From assembly GCF_029893805.1 (NCBI RefSeq), contig NZ_JARXYP010000002.1, forward strand, positions 7,750,001-7,814,000: a DNA stretch of 64,000 bases. The letters are read 5' to 3'. A program made the position numbers and the translations under genes. The stretch comes from Streptomyces sp. SAI-135. Lineage in GTDB: Bacteria; Actinomycetota; Actinomycetes; Streptomycetales; Streptomycetaceae. The notes under the pieces are model-generated. The model saw nothing but the letters and a program-made list of their open reading frames with translations. It did not search any database and had not been told where the DNA came from. This document shows positions 1 through 7,943 of this stretch, in pieces (the first letter of the stretch is position 1; each line of letters opens with the position of its first letter).

Positions 1-1040
1 TCTTCACCGGCCCCGGCGAGGACACCTGGCCGCTGTTCCTGAAGGACTTCCGCGACGGCGTCCCGGCCCGCCGCTACGACTCCCGGCTGCGCTCCCTCGC
101 CGGACTGCCCCCGATCAGACGTGACCTGATCAAGCGTCACCTCTATCTGGTCCCCAACTCGATCGTCGTCTCCCGCGGTTGCCCGCACCACTGCGACTTC
201 TGCTACAAGGACGCCTTCTTCGAGGGCGGCAAGTCCTTCTACACCCAGGCCGTCGACGACGCCCTCGCGGAGATCGACCGCCTGCCCGGCCGCCACCTCT
301 ACTTCCTCGACGACCACCTGCTGGGCAACCGGCGCTTCGCGCAGGCGCTGTTCGACGGCATGAAGGGGATGGGCCGACTGTGGCAGGCGGCGGGAACGGT
401 CAACTCGGTACTGGTGCCCGGCCTGTTGGAGCGGGCGGTCGAGGCGGGGCTGCGCAGCCTGTTTGTCGGCTTCGAGACCGTCAACGACGCCAACCTCGCC
501 GAGCGGCGCAAGAACCAGAACATCGGCACCGACTACGCGGCCGCGGTACGGCGGCTGCACGACAACGGCGTCATGGTCAACGCCAGTTTCGTCTTCGGGC
601 TCGACCAGGACGGACCCGACGTCTTCGACCGGACCGTGGCCTGGGCGGTCGGGCAGGGCATCGAGACCGCGACCTTCCACATCATGACGCCGTATCCCTC
701 GACCGGACTGTGGAAGCAACTGGAGTCGGAGAACCGCATCGTGCACCGCGACTGGGACCTGTACGACACCCGCCACGTCGTCCACCGCCCCAAGGGCATG
801 ACACCGCGCGAGCTGGAGGACGGCTACTGGAGGGCGTACCGCGACTTCTACCGCTGGTCCAACATCTGGCGCGGCTCGGCGGCCCAGCCCGGCCGTCGCG
901 AACGGCTGCGGCACCTCGCGTACGCGGGCGGCTGGAAGAAGTTCGAGCCCGCGTGGGACCTGCTGATCCGGTCGCAGCGGGTGGTGCGGGCGATGCCGGC
1001 CCTGGAGCGGACGCTCGTGGCGTTCGGAGGCAGGGAGTAG
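1..1040 (+). CDS. Radical SAM protein, B12-binding type (5'-truncated by window edge)
   Basis: The frame enters from outside the window (in frame from base 3) and stops with TAG at 1038-1040, leaving about 345 C-terminal residues. The motif CPHHCDFC (Cys codons at 180, 192 and 201) is the radical SAM CxxxCxxC signature that binds the [4Fe-4S] cluster used to cleave S-adenosylmethionine. Downstream barrel segments such as LYFLDDHLLGN, GFETVNDANL and FVFGLDQDGPDVF resemble the cobalamin-dependent radical SAM group. The residues before the cluster look like the end of a B12-binding domain, so most of that domain lies off the window. Substrate and product cannot be read from the sequence. Family assignment is firm; the B12 subtype is inferred. 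Confidence 0.85.
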   Translation, partial: FTGPGEDTWPLFLKDFRDGVPARRYDSRLRSLAGLPPIRRDLIKRHLYLVPNSIVVSRGCPHHCDFCYKDAFFEGGKSFYTQAVDDALAEIDRLPGRHLYFLDDHLLGNRRFAQALFDGMKGMGRLWQAAGTVNSVLVPGLLERAVEAGLRSLFVGFETVNDANLAERRKNQNIGTDYAAAVRRLHDNGVMVNASFVFGLDQDGPDVFDRTVAWAVGQGIETATFHIMTPYPSTGLWKQLESENRIVHRDWDLYDTRHVVHRPKGMTPRELEDGYWRAYRDFYRWSNIWRGSAAQPGRRERLRHLAYAGGWKKFEPAWDLLIRSQRVVRAMPALERTLVAFGGRE

Positions 1041-1073
1041 CGGGCGTCTCATATATGGGATAGCGTCCCGGAT

Positions 1074-1688
1074 ATGAAACGCCAGGAACCCGGACCCGGC
1101 CCCGTGGGCCCCGTAGACCCCGTAGACCCCGTGGACCCCGTGGACACCCGCCTCGGCCTCCGGCTCGCCGCACTGCGGGCCGAACGGGGCTGGTCCCTGG
1201 GCGAGTTGGCCGAGCGCAGCGGTGTCAGCAGGTCGACCCTCTCCCGGGCCGAGCGCGCCGAGATCAGCCCCACCGCCTCGCTGCTGAACCGGCTGTGCGG
1301 GGTGTACGGGCGGACCATGTCCCAGCTGCTCAGCGAGATCGAGGCCGAGCCCGCCCTGCTGGTGCGGGACGCCGACCAGCCGGTCTGGGAGGACCGGGCC
1401 TTCGGGTTCGTACGGCGGTCCGTGTCGCCGCCGCACCCCGGGCTGCGCGGCGAACTCGTCGAGGGACGGCTCGCCGCCGGGGCGGACATCGCCTACGACC
1501 GGCCGCCCGTGCCCGGTCTGGAGCAGCACATCTGGGTCCTCGCGGGCACGCTGGACGTCACCGCCCAGGACGTCGAGCACCACCTCGGCACCGGGGACTG
1601 CCTGCGGCTGCGGGTGTGGGGGCCGACACGGTTCCGGTGCGCGGGACCCGACGCGGCGCGCTACGTGCTGGCGGTGGTCCTGCCGTGA
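1074..1688 (+). CDS. XRE-family regulator with C-terminal cupin domain
   Basis: The 204-residue protein has an N-terminal helix-turn-helix of the XRE/HipB type (around residues 24-80, with GWSLGELAERSGVSRSTLSR). A small cupin-like effector domain follows (around 110-204, LEQHIWVLAGTLDVTAQ). This architecture is typical of one-component repressors of amine, amino-acid or sugar pathways. No clear ribosome-binding site precedes the ATG at 1074; a TATGGGAT-like box 15-20 bases upstream would suit a leaderless transcript. The first 24 residues are odd: they are mostly a Val-Asp-Pro repeat encoded by a 9-bp tandem repeat, so a later start cannot be excluded. The stop codon overlaps the GTG of the next gene, so the two are probably co-translated. 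Confidence 0.85.
   Translation: MKRQEPGPGPVGPVDPVDPVDPVDTRLGLRLAALRAERGWSLGELAERSGVSRSTLSRAERAEISPTASLLNRLCGVYGRTMSQLLSEIEAEPALLVRDADQPVWEDRAFGFVRRSVSPPHPGLRGELVEGRLAAGADIAYDRPPVPGLEQHIWVLAGTLDVTAQDVEHHLGTGDCLRLRVWGPTRFRCAGPDAARYVLAVVLP
1101..1145 (+). repeat. 9-bp tandem repeat (5 copies) inside the XRE-cupin gene
   Basis: Five head-to-tail copies of CCCGTRGAC (the first ending GGC) run from 1101 to 1145 and encode repeated Pro-Val-Asp residues at the N terminus of the regulator. The unit is a multiple of three, so copy-number change would keep the frame. It lies ahead of the DNA-binding domain. Confidence 0.9.
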
Positions 1689-2218
1689 TCGTCACCCGCC
1701 TCGACGCCACCCACCTCGCGGACCGCGTCGATCAGTTGGCCGACCTCCTGGTCGACACCGTGGACGGCGGAGCCTCCGTCGGGTTCCTCGCACCGATGGA
1801 CCGCCCCGCGGCCGTCGCCTGGTGGAAGGAGCGTGTCGGCGCGGTGGCCGCGGGACACCAGGCGGTGTGGGCGGCGTACGACGGACACCGCGCGGTCGGC
1901 ACCGTCGGCCTCGCCTTCCCCGACAAGCCCAACTCCCGCCACCGCGCGGAGCTGATCAAGCTGATGGTGCACCGGGACACCCGCGGGCAGGGCCTCGGGC
2001 GCCGGCTCCTCGATACCGCGGAGCAGGCCGCCCGCTCGGCCGGCGTCACCCTGCTCCACCTCGACACCGAGGCCGACAGCTCCGCCGAACGCCTCTACGC
2101 CTCGGCCGGCTGGATCAGGGCGGGCGTCATCCCCGACTACGCGGCCGATCCCGCCGGGGTGCTGCGGCCGACCACCCTCTACTACAAGCTGCTCGCAGAC
2201 ACCGCTCCGACCAGGTGA
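1685..2218 (+). CDS. GNAT-family N-acetyltransferase
   Basis: The 177-residue protein starts at a GTG that overlaps the TGA of the upstream regulator (GTGA at 1685-1688). The acetyl-CoA-binding core is visible: beta-4 strand AVGTVGLAF, then LIKLMVHRDTRGQGLGRRLL, matching the R/QxxGxG/A loop. It is followed by the conserved helix and LHLDTEADSSAERLYASAGW, the typical GNAT C-terminal half. It probably transfers an acetyl group to a small amine or antibiotic-like acceptor; the acceptor cannot be told. Coupling to an XRE-cupin regulator suggests the pair forms a small regulatory unit. Confidence 0.88.
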   Translation: MIVTRLDATHLADRVDQLADLLVDTVDGGASVGFLAPMDRPAAVAWWKERVGAVAAGHQAVWAAYDGHRAVGTVGLAFPDKPNSRHRAELIKLMVHRDTRGQGLGRRLLDTAEQAARSAGVTLLHLDTEADSSAERLYASAGWIRAGVIPDYAADPAGVLRPTTLYYKLLADTAPTR

Positions 2219-2248
2219 TTGTCAGTGCGAGCCGCTACGGTGCCTGTC

Positions 2249-2605
2249 ATGCCGGACGCCGAAGACGTACGCCGTATCGCCCTGTCCCTGCCGGACACGA
2301 CGGAGAAGATCGCCTGGAGCATGCCCACGTTCCGGGTCGCGGGCAAGATGTTCGCCACGCTGCCCGAGGACGAGACCTCCATCGCCGTGCGCTGCCCCAA
2401 GGAGGAGCGGGACGAGCTGGTGCTGGCCGAGCCGGGGAAGTTCTGGATCGCCGACCACGAGGCACAGTTCGCCTGGGTGCGCGCCCGTCTCGCCGCGATC
2501 GAGGACGAGGGCGAGCTGCGGGACATCCTCGCCGACTCCTGGCGACAGGCCGCCCCGTCCCGGCTCCTCGACGCCTATCCGGAGCTGGGGCTGCCCAGGG
2601 GGTGA
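2249..2605 (+). CDS. MmcQ/YjbR-like protein
   Basis: A 118-residue protein with the small alpha/beta MmcQ/YjbR fold: PDAEDVRRIALSLPDTTEK at the N terminus, followed by FRVAGKMFATLPEDE and IAVRCPKEERDELV. It ends in a helix ILADSWRQAAPSRLLDAY. The family resembles the double-wing motif of some DNA-binding proteins, but its cellular role is not established. The ATG at 2249 is preferred over an in-frame upstream ATG at 2219 because the family normally begins just before PDAEDV. It may be transcribed with the preceding GNAT gene. Confidence 0.75.
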   Translation: MPDAEDVRRIALSLPDTTEKIAWSMPTFRVAGKMFATLPEDETSIAVRCPKEERDELVLAEPGKFWIADHEAQFAWVRARLAAIEDEGELRDILADSWRQAAPSRLLDAYPELGLPRG

Positions 2606-2762
2606 GCAAGGTCCAGGACCCGGTGCGCCCGAGGAACGCGGACGGCCGTACGACCTCGACCAAACGTGAGGTAGCCGGGGAAAGGGGTGCGCGACCACCG
2701 ACCCGAGTGCGGTATGGTTTCTCTGCGCGTTCGGCCAGGGGAAACCCCAGGTCAGACGGCAC

Positions 2763-2836
<74 letters not shown>

Positions 2837-2841
2837 CGGTG

Positions 2842-2883
2842 CGAAGGGTCTTCGCGGGCGAGAGCCTGCGGGGGCCCTTTTCG
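2842..2883 (+). terminator. Probable intrinsic terminator of tRNA-Pro, copy 1
   Basis: Nested hairpin with outer arms CGAAGGG and CCCTTTTCG and an inner stem CGCGGGC/GCCTGCG around GAGA. It ends in a short T run. It lies directly after the tRNA, where a terminator is expected. Confidence 0.7.
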
Positions 2884-2965
2884 TGTGTGCCGTCCGCCCG
2901 GGGGCCGGGTACGGGGCCAGCCCAGCAGGCTGAGCGCCACCGCACACATACCTGGGCGGCGCCGC

Positions 2966-3577
2966 TCACGGCCGGCCGTACTCGCTCATCGCGTCGATGA
3001 GCCAGCGGGCCAGGTAGTCGGCGAACGAGGACCGGGGCAGCAGGCGGTACGTCGGGGCGTCGTCGGTCTGCCAGAGCAGCACCGCGACCGGGCCGACCGT
3101 GGTGGACACCGCGCGGCCGGGGCCGAACGCCCGCGGGTGGAGGTCCAGTGGGCACCCCTTCTCCAGGACCTCCCGGGCGGACGGGCCGCTCAGCTCCAGG
3201 GTGGTGCGGTTCGCCGACACGTCCACGACCGAGCCGGGGTCGCCCGAGAGGGCTTCCCGCAGCGCCCCGGTCAGGGCGCCGGGGTCGTCCCGGGAGAGCA
3301 CGAGCCACTCGTCAGGGCCCAGCCAGACGGCCGTACGGTGGCCGTGGGCGGCGGTGTCGCCGCAGCGGCGGGGGAGCGGTTCCCCCAGGGCCCTCCCGAT
3401 CCGGCCGGCCGCCTCGGACGCGGGGTCGACCCGCACGTTCACCATCGTGCGGAACGGCAGCTCGGCCAGCGTGACGCCCCGGGCGCCGGTGACGGCGGCG
3501 GCACGCATCCGCTCCTCCAGGTGGGACAGGGGGCTGGTGCGCAGCGCCACCGGTCCCGCCGTGCTCGGTTCAGCCAT
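2966..3577 (-). CDS. soxG: Sarcosine oxidase gamma subunit
   Basis: The 203-residue last gene of the sox operon. The gamma subunit is a small GcvT-like, non-catalytic member of the heterotetrameric sarcosine oxidase complex. Recognisable parts are LGPDEWLVLS, VVDVSANRTTLELSGPSAREVLEKGCPLDLHP and LLPRSSFADYLARWLIDA, which are family hallmarks. Its start overlaps the end of soxA by 8 bases, indicating coupled translation. Downstream, 77 bases separate it from the convergent tRNA terminator. Confidence 0.95.
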   Translation of the reverse strand: MAEPSTAGPVALRTSPLSHLEERMRAAAVTGARGVTLAELPFRTMVNVRVDPASEAAGRIGRALGEPLPRRCGDTAAHGHRTAVWLGPDEWLVLSRDDPGALTGALREALSGDPGSVVDVSANRTTLELSGPSAREVLEKGCPLDLHPRAFGPGRAVSTTVGPVAVLLWQTDDAPTYRLLPRSSFADYLARWLIDAMSEYGRP

Positions 3578-6395
3578 CTCGCCTGGTCCCTTCGGGGTCG
3601 TAGAGCACGAAGTCGGTCACCTCGACCGGCACCAGCGACTCGCCCACCGGCGCCAGCAGGGTCTGGCCCTTCCTCGCCCGGCCGTCGGCGACGAGGGCGA
3701 GGGCGAACGGGCGGCCGAGCGCCGGGCTGTGGTAGCTGGAGGTGACATGGCCGAGCATCGGCACCGGCACCGCCCCCAAGTCGACGTCCGGAGCGACGAG
3801 TTGGGTGCCCTCGGGCAGCCGGGTCGTACGGTCGGCCGGGAGCAGGCCGACCAGCTGCTTGCGGTCGGGGCGTGAGGTGTCCGCGCGGGCGAAGGACCGC
3901 TTGCCGATGAAGTCCTTCTGCCGGGACACCACCCAGCTCATGCCCGCGTCCTGCGGGGTGACCGTCCCGTCGGTGTCCTGGCCGACGATGATGTACCCCT
4001 TCTCCGCCCGCAGGACGTGCATGGTCTCGGTGCCGTACGGGGTGATGCCGTACGGCCGTCCGACCGCGTCCACCTCCTCCCAGACCGAAAGGCCGTACCA
4101 GGACGAGACGTTGATCTCGTAGGCCAGCTCGCCGGAGAACGAGATCCGGCAGATGCGGGCCGGGACGCCGGAGGCCAGGGTCGTCTCGCGGAAGGCCATG
4201 AACGGGAAGGCCTCGTTGGACAGGTCGACGTCCGGGGCGAGACGGGCGAGGACCGCGCGCGACTGCGGGCCGACCACGGCGATCGTCGCCCACTGCTCGG
4301 TCACCGAGGTGCAGTGCACGTCGAGTTCGGGCCACTCGGTCTGAAGCCACTCCTCCAGCCAGTCCAGGACGTTCGCCGCGCCACCGGTCGTGGTGGTCAT
4401 GAAGTAGCGGTTGTCGTCGAGCCGGAGCGTGACACCGTCGTCGAAGATCATGCCGTCGGGCTTGCACATCACGCCGTAGCGCCCCGTGCCGGGCTTCAGC
4501 TTCTTGAAGGCGTTGGTGTAGATCCGGTTGAGGAACTCGCCCGCGTCCGCGCCCCAGATCTCGATCTTGCCGAGGGTCGACGCGTCCATGAAGGCCACGC
4601 CCTCCCGGGCCGCCCGGCACTCGCGGGCCACCGCCGCGGCCATGTCCTCGCCGGCCTGCGGGTAGTACCAGGGGCGCTTCCACTGCCCGACGTCCTCGAA
4701 CCGCGCGCCGTGCGCCACGTGCCAGCCGTGGATCGAGGTCGTGCGCTCCGGGTCGAACAACTCGCCCCGCTCACGCCCCGCCAGGGCGGCGAAGGCGATC
4801 GGCGTGTACGGCGCCCGGTAGGCCGTGGTGCCGATCTCGCCCGGCGAACCGCCGAGCGCCTCGGCGATCACTCCGATCGCGTTGACACCGGAGGTCTTTC
4901 CCTGGTCGTTGGCCGTGCCGAGCGAGGTGTACCGCTTGACGTGCTCGACGCCCCGCATCCCGGCGCCGGTCGAGCGCCACACGTCGGCGACCGTGACATC
5001 GCGCTGGAGGTCGACGAAGTGGTCGTCCCAGGTGCCGGGTTCGCCCTCGGAGGCGGGCACCAGCCACAGGGCGCGCGTCGGGCCGGGGGCGCGCCGCGCG
5101 CTCTCGGCGGGCACGGCCACCGGGAAGCCCGCCGCCGTCGCCGCCAGTGCTCCGGCCCGGGTCCCTTCGGCCAGACAGTCGCCGAGGTCGTACGTCCCCC
5201 TGGCCGCCCCCACGACCTGCTGGTCCCGTACGGCCCCGTCCGGCACGAACGCGACCAGGTCGGAGTCCCAGCGCAACCGCCCCTGACGCTGGCTGTGCAG
5301 ATGTACCACCGGGCTCCAGCCGCCCGAGACGGCGAGCAGGTCGCAGGTGAACGACTCCGGCTCACCGGTGAGTCGCCCCTCCGCGTCGAGGGCCCGGACG
5401 GTGACACCGGCGAGCCGGTGGTCGCCGCAGGTGCCGACCACCGCGCTGCCCGTGAGCACCCGCACACCTGTGGCCGCTGCCACCGCGGCGGCCCGGCCGG
5501 TGAGTTCGGGGCGGGCGTCCACCACGGCGGCGATGTCGATGCCGGCCGCGTGCAGATCGGCGACCGTGTCGTAGGCGCTGTCGTTCGTCGTGCCGACCAC
5601 CACCCGTGAACCCGGCGCCACGGCGTACCGGTTGAGGTAGGTGCGCACGGCCCCGGCGAGCATCACGCCCGGCCGGTCGTTGCCCGCGAAGACCAGCGGA
5701 CGTTCGTGCGCGCCGGTCGCCAGGACGACCTGGCGGGCACGGATGTGCCACAGCCGCTGCCGCGAGACCCCCTCGGGGGCGCCCGCGCCGAGGTGGTCGG
5801 TGCGCCGCTCCAGCGCCAACACGTAGTTGTCGTCGTACGATCCGAAAGCCGTGGTCCGATGCAGTACGACGGCCTCGGGGGCGGCGTCGAGGGCCGCGCG
5901 CAGCTCCTCGGCCCACTCCCGGCCGTCCGGCTCGGGCTGCTCGTCGACGAGGATCACGCGCGCGCCGGAGGCGGCGGCGGTGGCAGCCGCCGCCAGGCCC
6001 GCCGGTCCGGCGCCGACGACCAGGACGTCGGTGTGGACGTACTTCTTGTCGTAGACCGCGGGGTCCGCGGTGGGGTCCAGCCGGCCCATTCCGGAGAGCG
6101 TGGTGGCGGACAGGCCGTCGTACAGCTCGACGCTCGTGGCCGGGAGCATGCCCTCCGAGCACGAACCGCCCAGCTGCACCAGGGCGTTCGGCTCCTCGAC
6201 GCCCGCGGCGACGATGCCGCGGGGGCGGCCGCGGTAGAGCGACGGGGCGACCTCGACCAGGCCGTTCGCCAGCATCGCCGAGGCGAGGGTGTCGCCGGGA
6301 TGGCCGGTCAACTCCCTTCCGTCGACGGTGAATCGCAGCAGGGTGCCGCGGTCGATCCGGCCACCTCGCGGCAGCCGGAAGAGCTGGTCGGTCAT
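3570..6395 (-). CDS. soxA: Sarcosine oxidase alpha subunit
   Basis: A 941-residue subunit of heterotetrameric sarcosine oxidase, which demethylates sarcosine to glycine with O2 and tetrahydrofolate, giving H2O2 and 5,10-methylene-THF. Three parts are visible. An N-terminal ferredoxin-like 2Fe-2S-type fold (FTVDGRELTGHPGDTLASA) comes first. A NAD/FAD Rossmann domain has VVGAGPAGLAAA around residue 128. The C-terminal GcvT-like folate domain starts around residue 570, with FMDASTLGKIEIWGADAGEFL and YGITPYGTETMHVLRAEKGY. The ATG at 6395 overlaps the soxD stop (ATGA). Length and domain order match the family. Confidence 0.97.
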   Translation of the reverse strand: MTDQLFRLPRGGRIDRGTLLRFTVDGRELTGHPGDTLASAMLANGLVEVAPSLYRGRPRGIVAAGVEEPNALVQLGGSCSEGMLPATSVELYDGLSATTLSGMGRLDPTADPAVYDKKYVHTDVLVVGAGPAGLAAAATAAASGARVILVDEQPEPDGREWAEELRAALDAAPEAVVLHRTTAFGSYDDNYVLALERRTDHLGAGAPEGVSRQRLWHIRARQVVLATGAHERPLVFAGNDRPGVMLAGAVRTYLNRYAVAPGSRVVVGTTNDSAYDTVADLHAAGIDIAAVVDARPELTGRAAAVAAATGVRVLTGSAVVGTCGDHRLAGVTVRALDAEGRLTGEPESFTCDLLAVSGGWSPVVHLHSQRQGRLRWDSDLVAFVPDGAVRDQQVVGAARGTYDLGDCLAEGTRAGALAATAAGFPVAVPAESARRAPGPTRALWLVPASEGEPGTWDDHFVDLQRDVTVADVWRSTGAGMRGVEHVKRYTSLGTANDQGKTSGVNAIGVIAEALGGSPGEIGTTAYRAPYTPIAFAALAGRERGELFDPERTTSIHGWHVAHGARFEDVGQWKRPWYYPQAGEDMAAAVARECRAAREGVAFMDASTLGKIEIWGADAGEFLNRIYTNAFKKLKPGTGRYGVMCKPDGMIFDDGVTLRLDDNRYFMTTTTGGAANVLDWLEEWLQTEWPELDVHCTSVTEQWATIAVVGPQSRAVLARLAPDVDLSNEAFPFMAFRETTLASGVPARICRISFSGELAYEINVSSWYGLSVWEEVDAVGRPYGITPYGTETMHVLRAEKGYIIVGQDTDGTVTPQDAGMSWVVSRQKDFIGKRSFARADTSRPDRKQLVGLLPADRTTRLPEGTQLVAPDVDLGAVPVPMLGHVTSSYHSPALGRPFALALVADGRARKGQTLLAPVGESLVPVEVTDFVLYDPEGTRRDG

Positions 6396-6673
6396 CGGTT
6401 CCCTCCGGGGCGGGGCTCGTCGGGCCGGTACGAGGTCAGCACCTCGTGGGTGGCGGTGTCGCGCAGGACGTTGAACCAGCGGCGGCAGCCGATGCTGTGC
6501 ATCCACCGTTCCGCGAAGGGGCCCTTGGGGTTGTCGCGGTAGAAGACGTACTCGGCCCACTGCTCGTCGCTGAGGTCGGCGGGGGAGTCCGGGTAGGGCA
6601 CATGGGCCTGTCCGCCGTAGCGGTACTCCGTCTCGTTCCGCGGCCCGCACCACGGGCAGGTGATCAGCAGCAT
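6392..6673 (-). CDS. soxD: Sarcosine oxidase delta subunit
   Basis: A 93-residue zinc subunit of the sarcosine oxidase complex. The zinc ligands expected from the family are present: Cys6 and Cys9 in CPWCG, and His59 and Cys63 in MHSIGCRRWF. A good ribosome-binding site, GAGGAG, lies 7 bases ahead of the ATG. The stop overlaps the soxA start. Upstream on the transcript is a short 8-bp tandem repeat that separates it from soxB. Confidence 0.96.
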   Translation of the reverse strand: MLLITCPWCGPRNETEYRYGGQAHVPYPDSPADLSDEQWAEYVFYRDNPKGPFAERWMHSIGCRRWFNVLRDTATHEVLTSYRPDEPRPGGNR

Positions 6674-6681
6674 GGCGTTCT

Positions 6682-6728
6682 CCTCAGTGCCTCATGCCTC
6701 GATGCCTCGATGCCTTGATGCCTCAATG
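6682..6728. repeat. 8-bp tandem repeat between soxB and soxD
   Basis: Six imperfect copies of CCTCGATG (CCTCAGTG, CCTCATG, CCTCGATG twice, CCTTGATG, CCTCAATG) fill the soxB-soxD junction and run over the soxB stop codon. On the mRNA strand each unit reads CATCGAGG, so the array presents a series of GAGG Shine-Dalgarno-like sequences and ends in the real soxD ribosome-binding site. Confidence 0.9.
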
Positions 6729-7943
6729 GGCCACGGCCGCGGCGCCGTGCTCGTCGATCAACGCGCCGGTCGTGAACCGGTCCAGGGCGAAGGGGGCGTT
6801 CAGCGGATGCGGCTCGCCCGTCGCGATGGTGTGCGCGAAGGTCCAGCCGGCCGCCGGAGTGGCCTTGAAACCCCCCGTGCCCCAGCCGCAGTTGACGTAG
6901 AGGTTCTCGACGGGGGTGCGGCCGATGACCGGCGAGGCGTCCGGGGTGACGTCGACGATGCCGCCCCAGGTCCGCAGCACGTGCGCCCGCGCGAAGACCG
7001 GGAACAGCTCCACCGCGGCGGCCATCTGCTGCTCGATCACATGGAACGAGCCGCGCTGGCCGTAGCCGTTGTACGCGTCGACGCCCGCGCCCATCACCAG
7101 CTCTCCCTTGTGGGCCTGGGAGACGTAGACGTGCACGTGGTTCGACATGACGACGGTGGGATGCACCGGCTCGTGCAGTTCGGAGACCAGGGCCTGGAGC
7201 GGGTGGGACTGCACCGGCAGCCGGATGCCCGCCCGCTCGGCCAGCACGCTGCTGTGCCCGGCGGCCGCGAGACCGACCCGGCCGGCGTGGATGCGGCCTC
7301 GGTTCGTCTCGACGCCCACCACCCGGTCGCCGTCCTTGAGGAAGCCGGTGACCTCGCAGCCCTGGATCAGGTCCACACCCAGCTCGTCCGCGCGGCGGGC
7401 CAGCGCCCAGGCGACGTGGTCGTGCTTGGCGATGCCGGCCCGGGGCTGGAAAGTGGCGCCGAGGACCGGGTACCGGGTGCGGGGCGAGACGTTGAGGATG
7501 GGGCAGACCTTGGCGACCTCGTCCGGCTCCAGCCACTCGGCGTCGACCCCGTTGAGGCGGTTGGCGCCCACGCGCCGCACGCCCTCGCGGACGTCCTGGA
7601 GGGTGTGCGCGAGGTTGAGGACACCGCGCTGGCTGAACAGGAAGTCGTAGTCCAGTTCCTCCGGGAGCCGCTCCCACAGCTTGAGCGCGTGCTCGTAGAT
7701 CGCGGCGCTCTCGTCCCACAGGTAGTTGGAGCGGATGATCGTGGTGTTGCGGGCCATGTTGCCGCCGGCCAGCCAGCCCTTCTCCAGGACGGCCACATCG
7801 GTGATGCCGTGGTTCTTGGCGAGGTAGTAGGCGGTGGCGAGGCCGTGACCGCCCGCGCCGACGACGACGACGTCGTACGACCGTTTCGGGTCGGGGTTGC
7901 GCCACAGGAAGTCCGGGTGTTCCGGCAGGGGTTCGGCGGTCAT
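6723..7943 (-). CDS. soxB: Sarcosine oxidase beta subunit
   Basis: A 406-residue flavoprotein subunit carrying the sarcosine oxidation site. It has the N-terminal FAD-binding motif VVVVGAGGHGLATAYYLAKN. The DAO-fold features VLEKGWLAGGNMARNTTIIRSNYL and the C-terminal TPDASPVIGRTPVENLYVNCGWGTGGFKATPA follow. The last is the region where family members hold covalent FMN and the substrate pocket. The start overlaps the glyA stop (ATGA at 7940-7943), so glyA and soxB are coupled. Length matches the family. Confidence 0.97.
   Translation of the reverse strand: MTAEPLPEHPDFLWRNPDPKRSYDVVVVGAGGHGLATAYYLAKNHGITDVAVLEKGWLAGGNMARNTTIIRSNYLWDESAAIYEHALKLWERLPEELDYDFLFSQRGVLNLAHTLQDVREGVRRVGANRLNGVDAEWLEPDEVAKVCPILNVSPRTRYPVLGATFQPRAGIAKHDHVAWALARRADELGVDLIQGCEVTGFLKDGDRVVGVETNRGRIHAGRVGLAAAGHSSVLAERAGIRLPVQSHPLQALVSELHEPVHPTVVMSNHVHVYVSQAHKGELVMGAGVDAYNGYGQRGSFHVIEQQMAAAVELFPVFARAHVLRTWGGIVDVTPDASPVIGRTPVENLYVNCGWGTGGFKATPAAGWTFAHTIATGEPHPLNAPFALDRFTTGALIDEHGAAAVAH

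Noticed and set aside
4017..5609. 530-residue plus-strand frame opposite soxA
   Set aside because: Antisense shadow caused by GC-rich third positions. It has low-complexity Arg/Gly/Val sequence and no family match, while soxA on the other strand is unambiguous.
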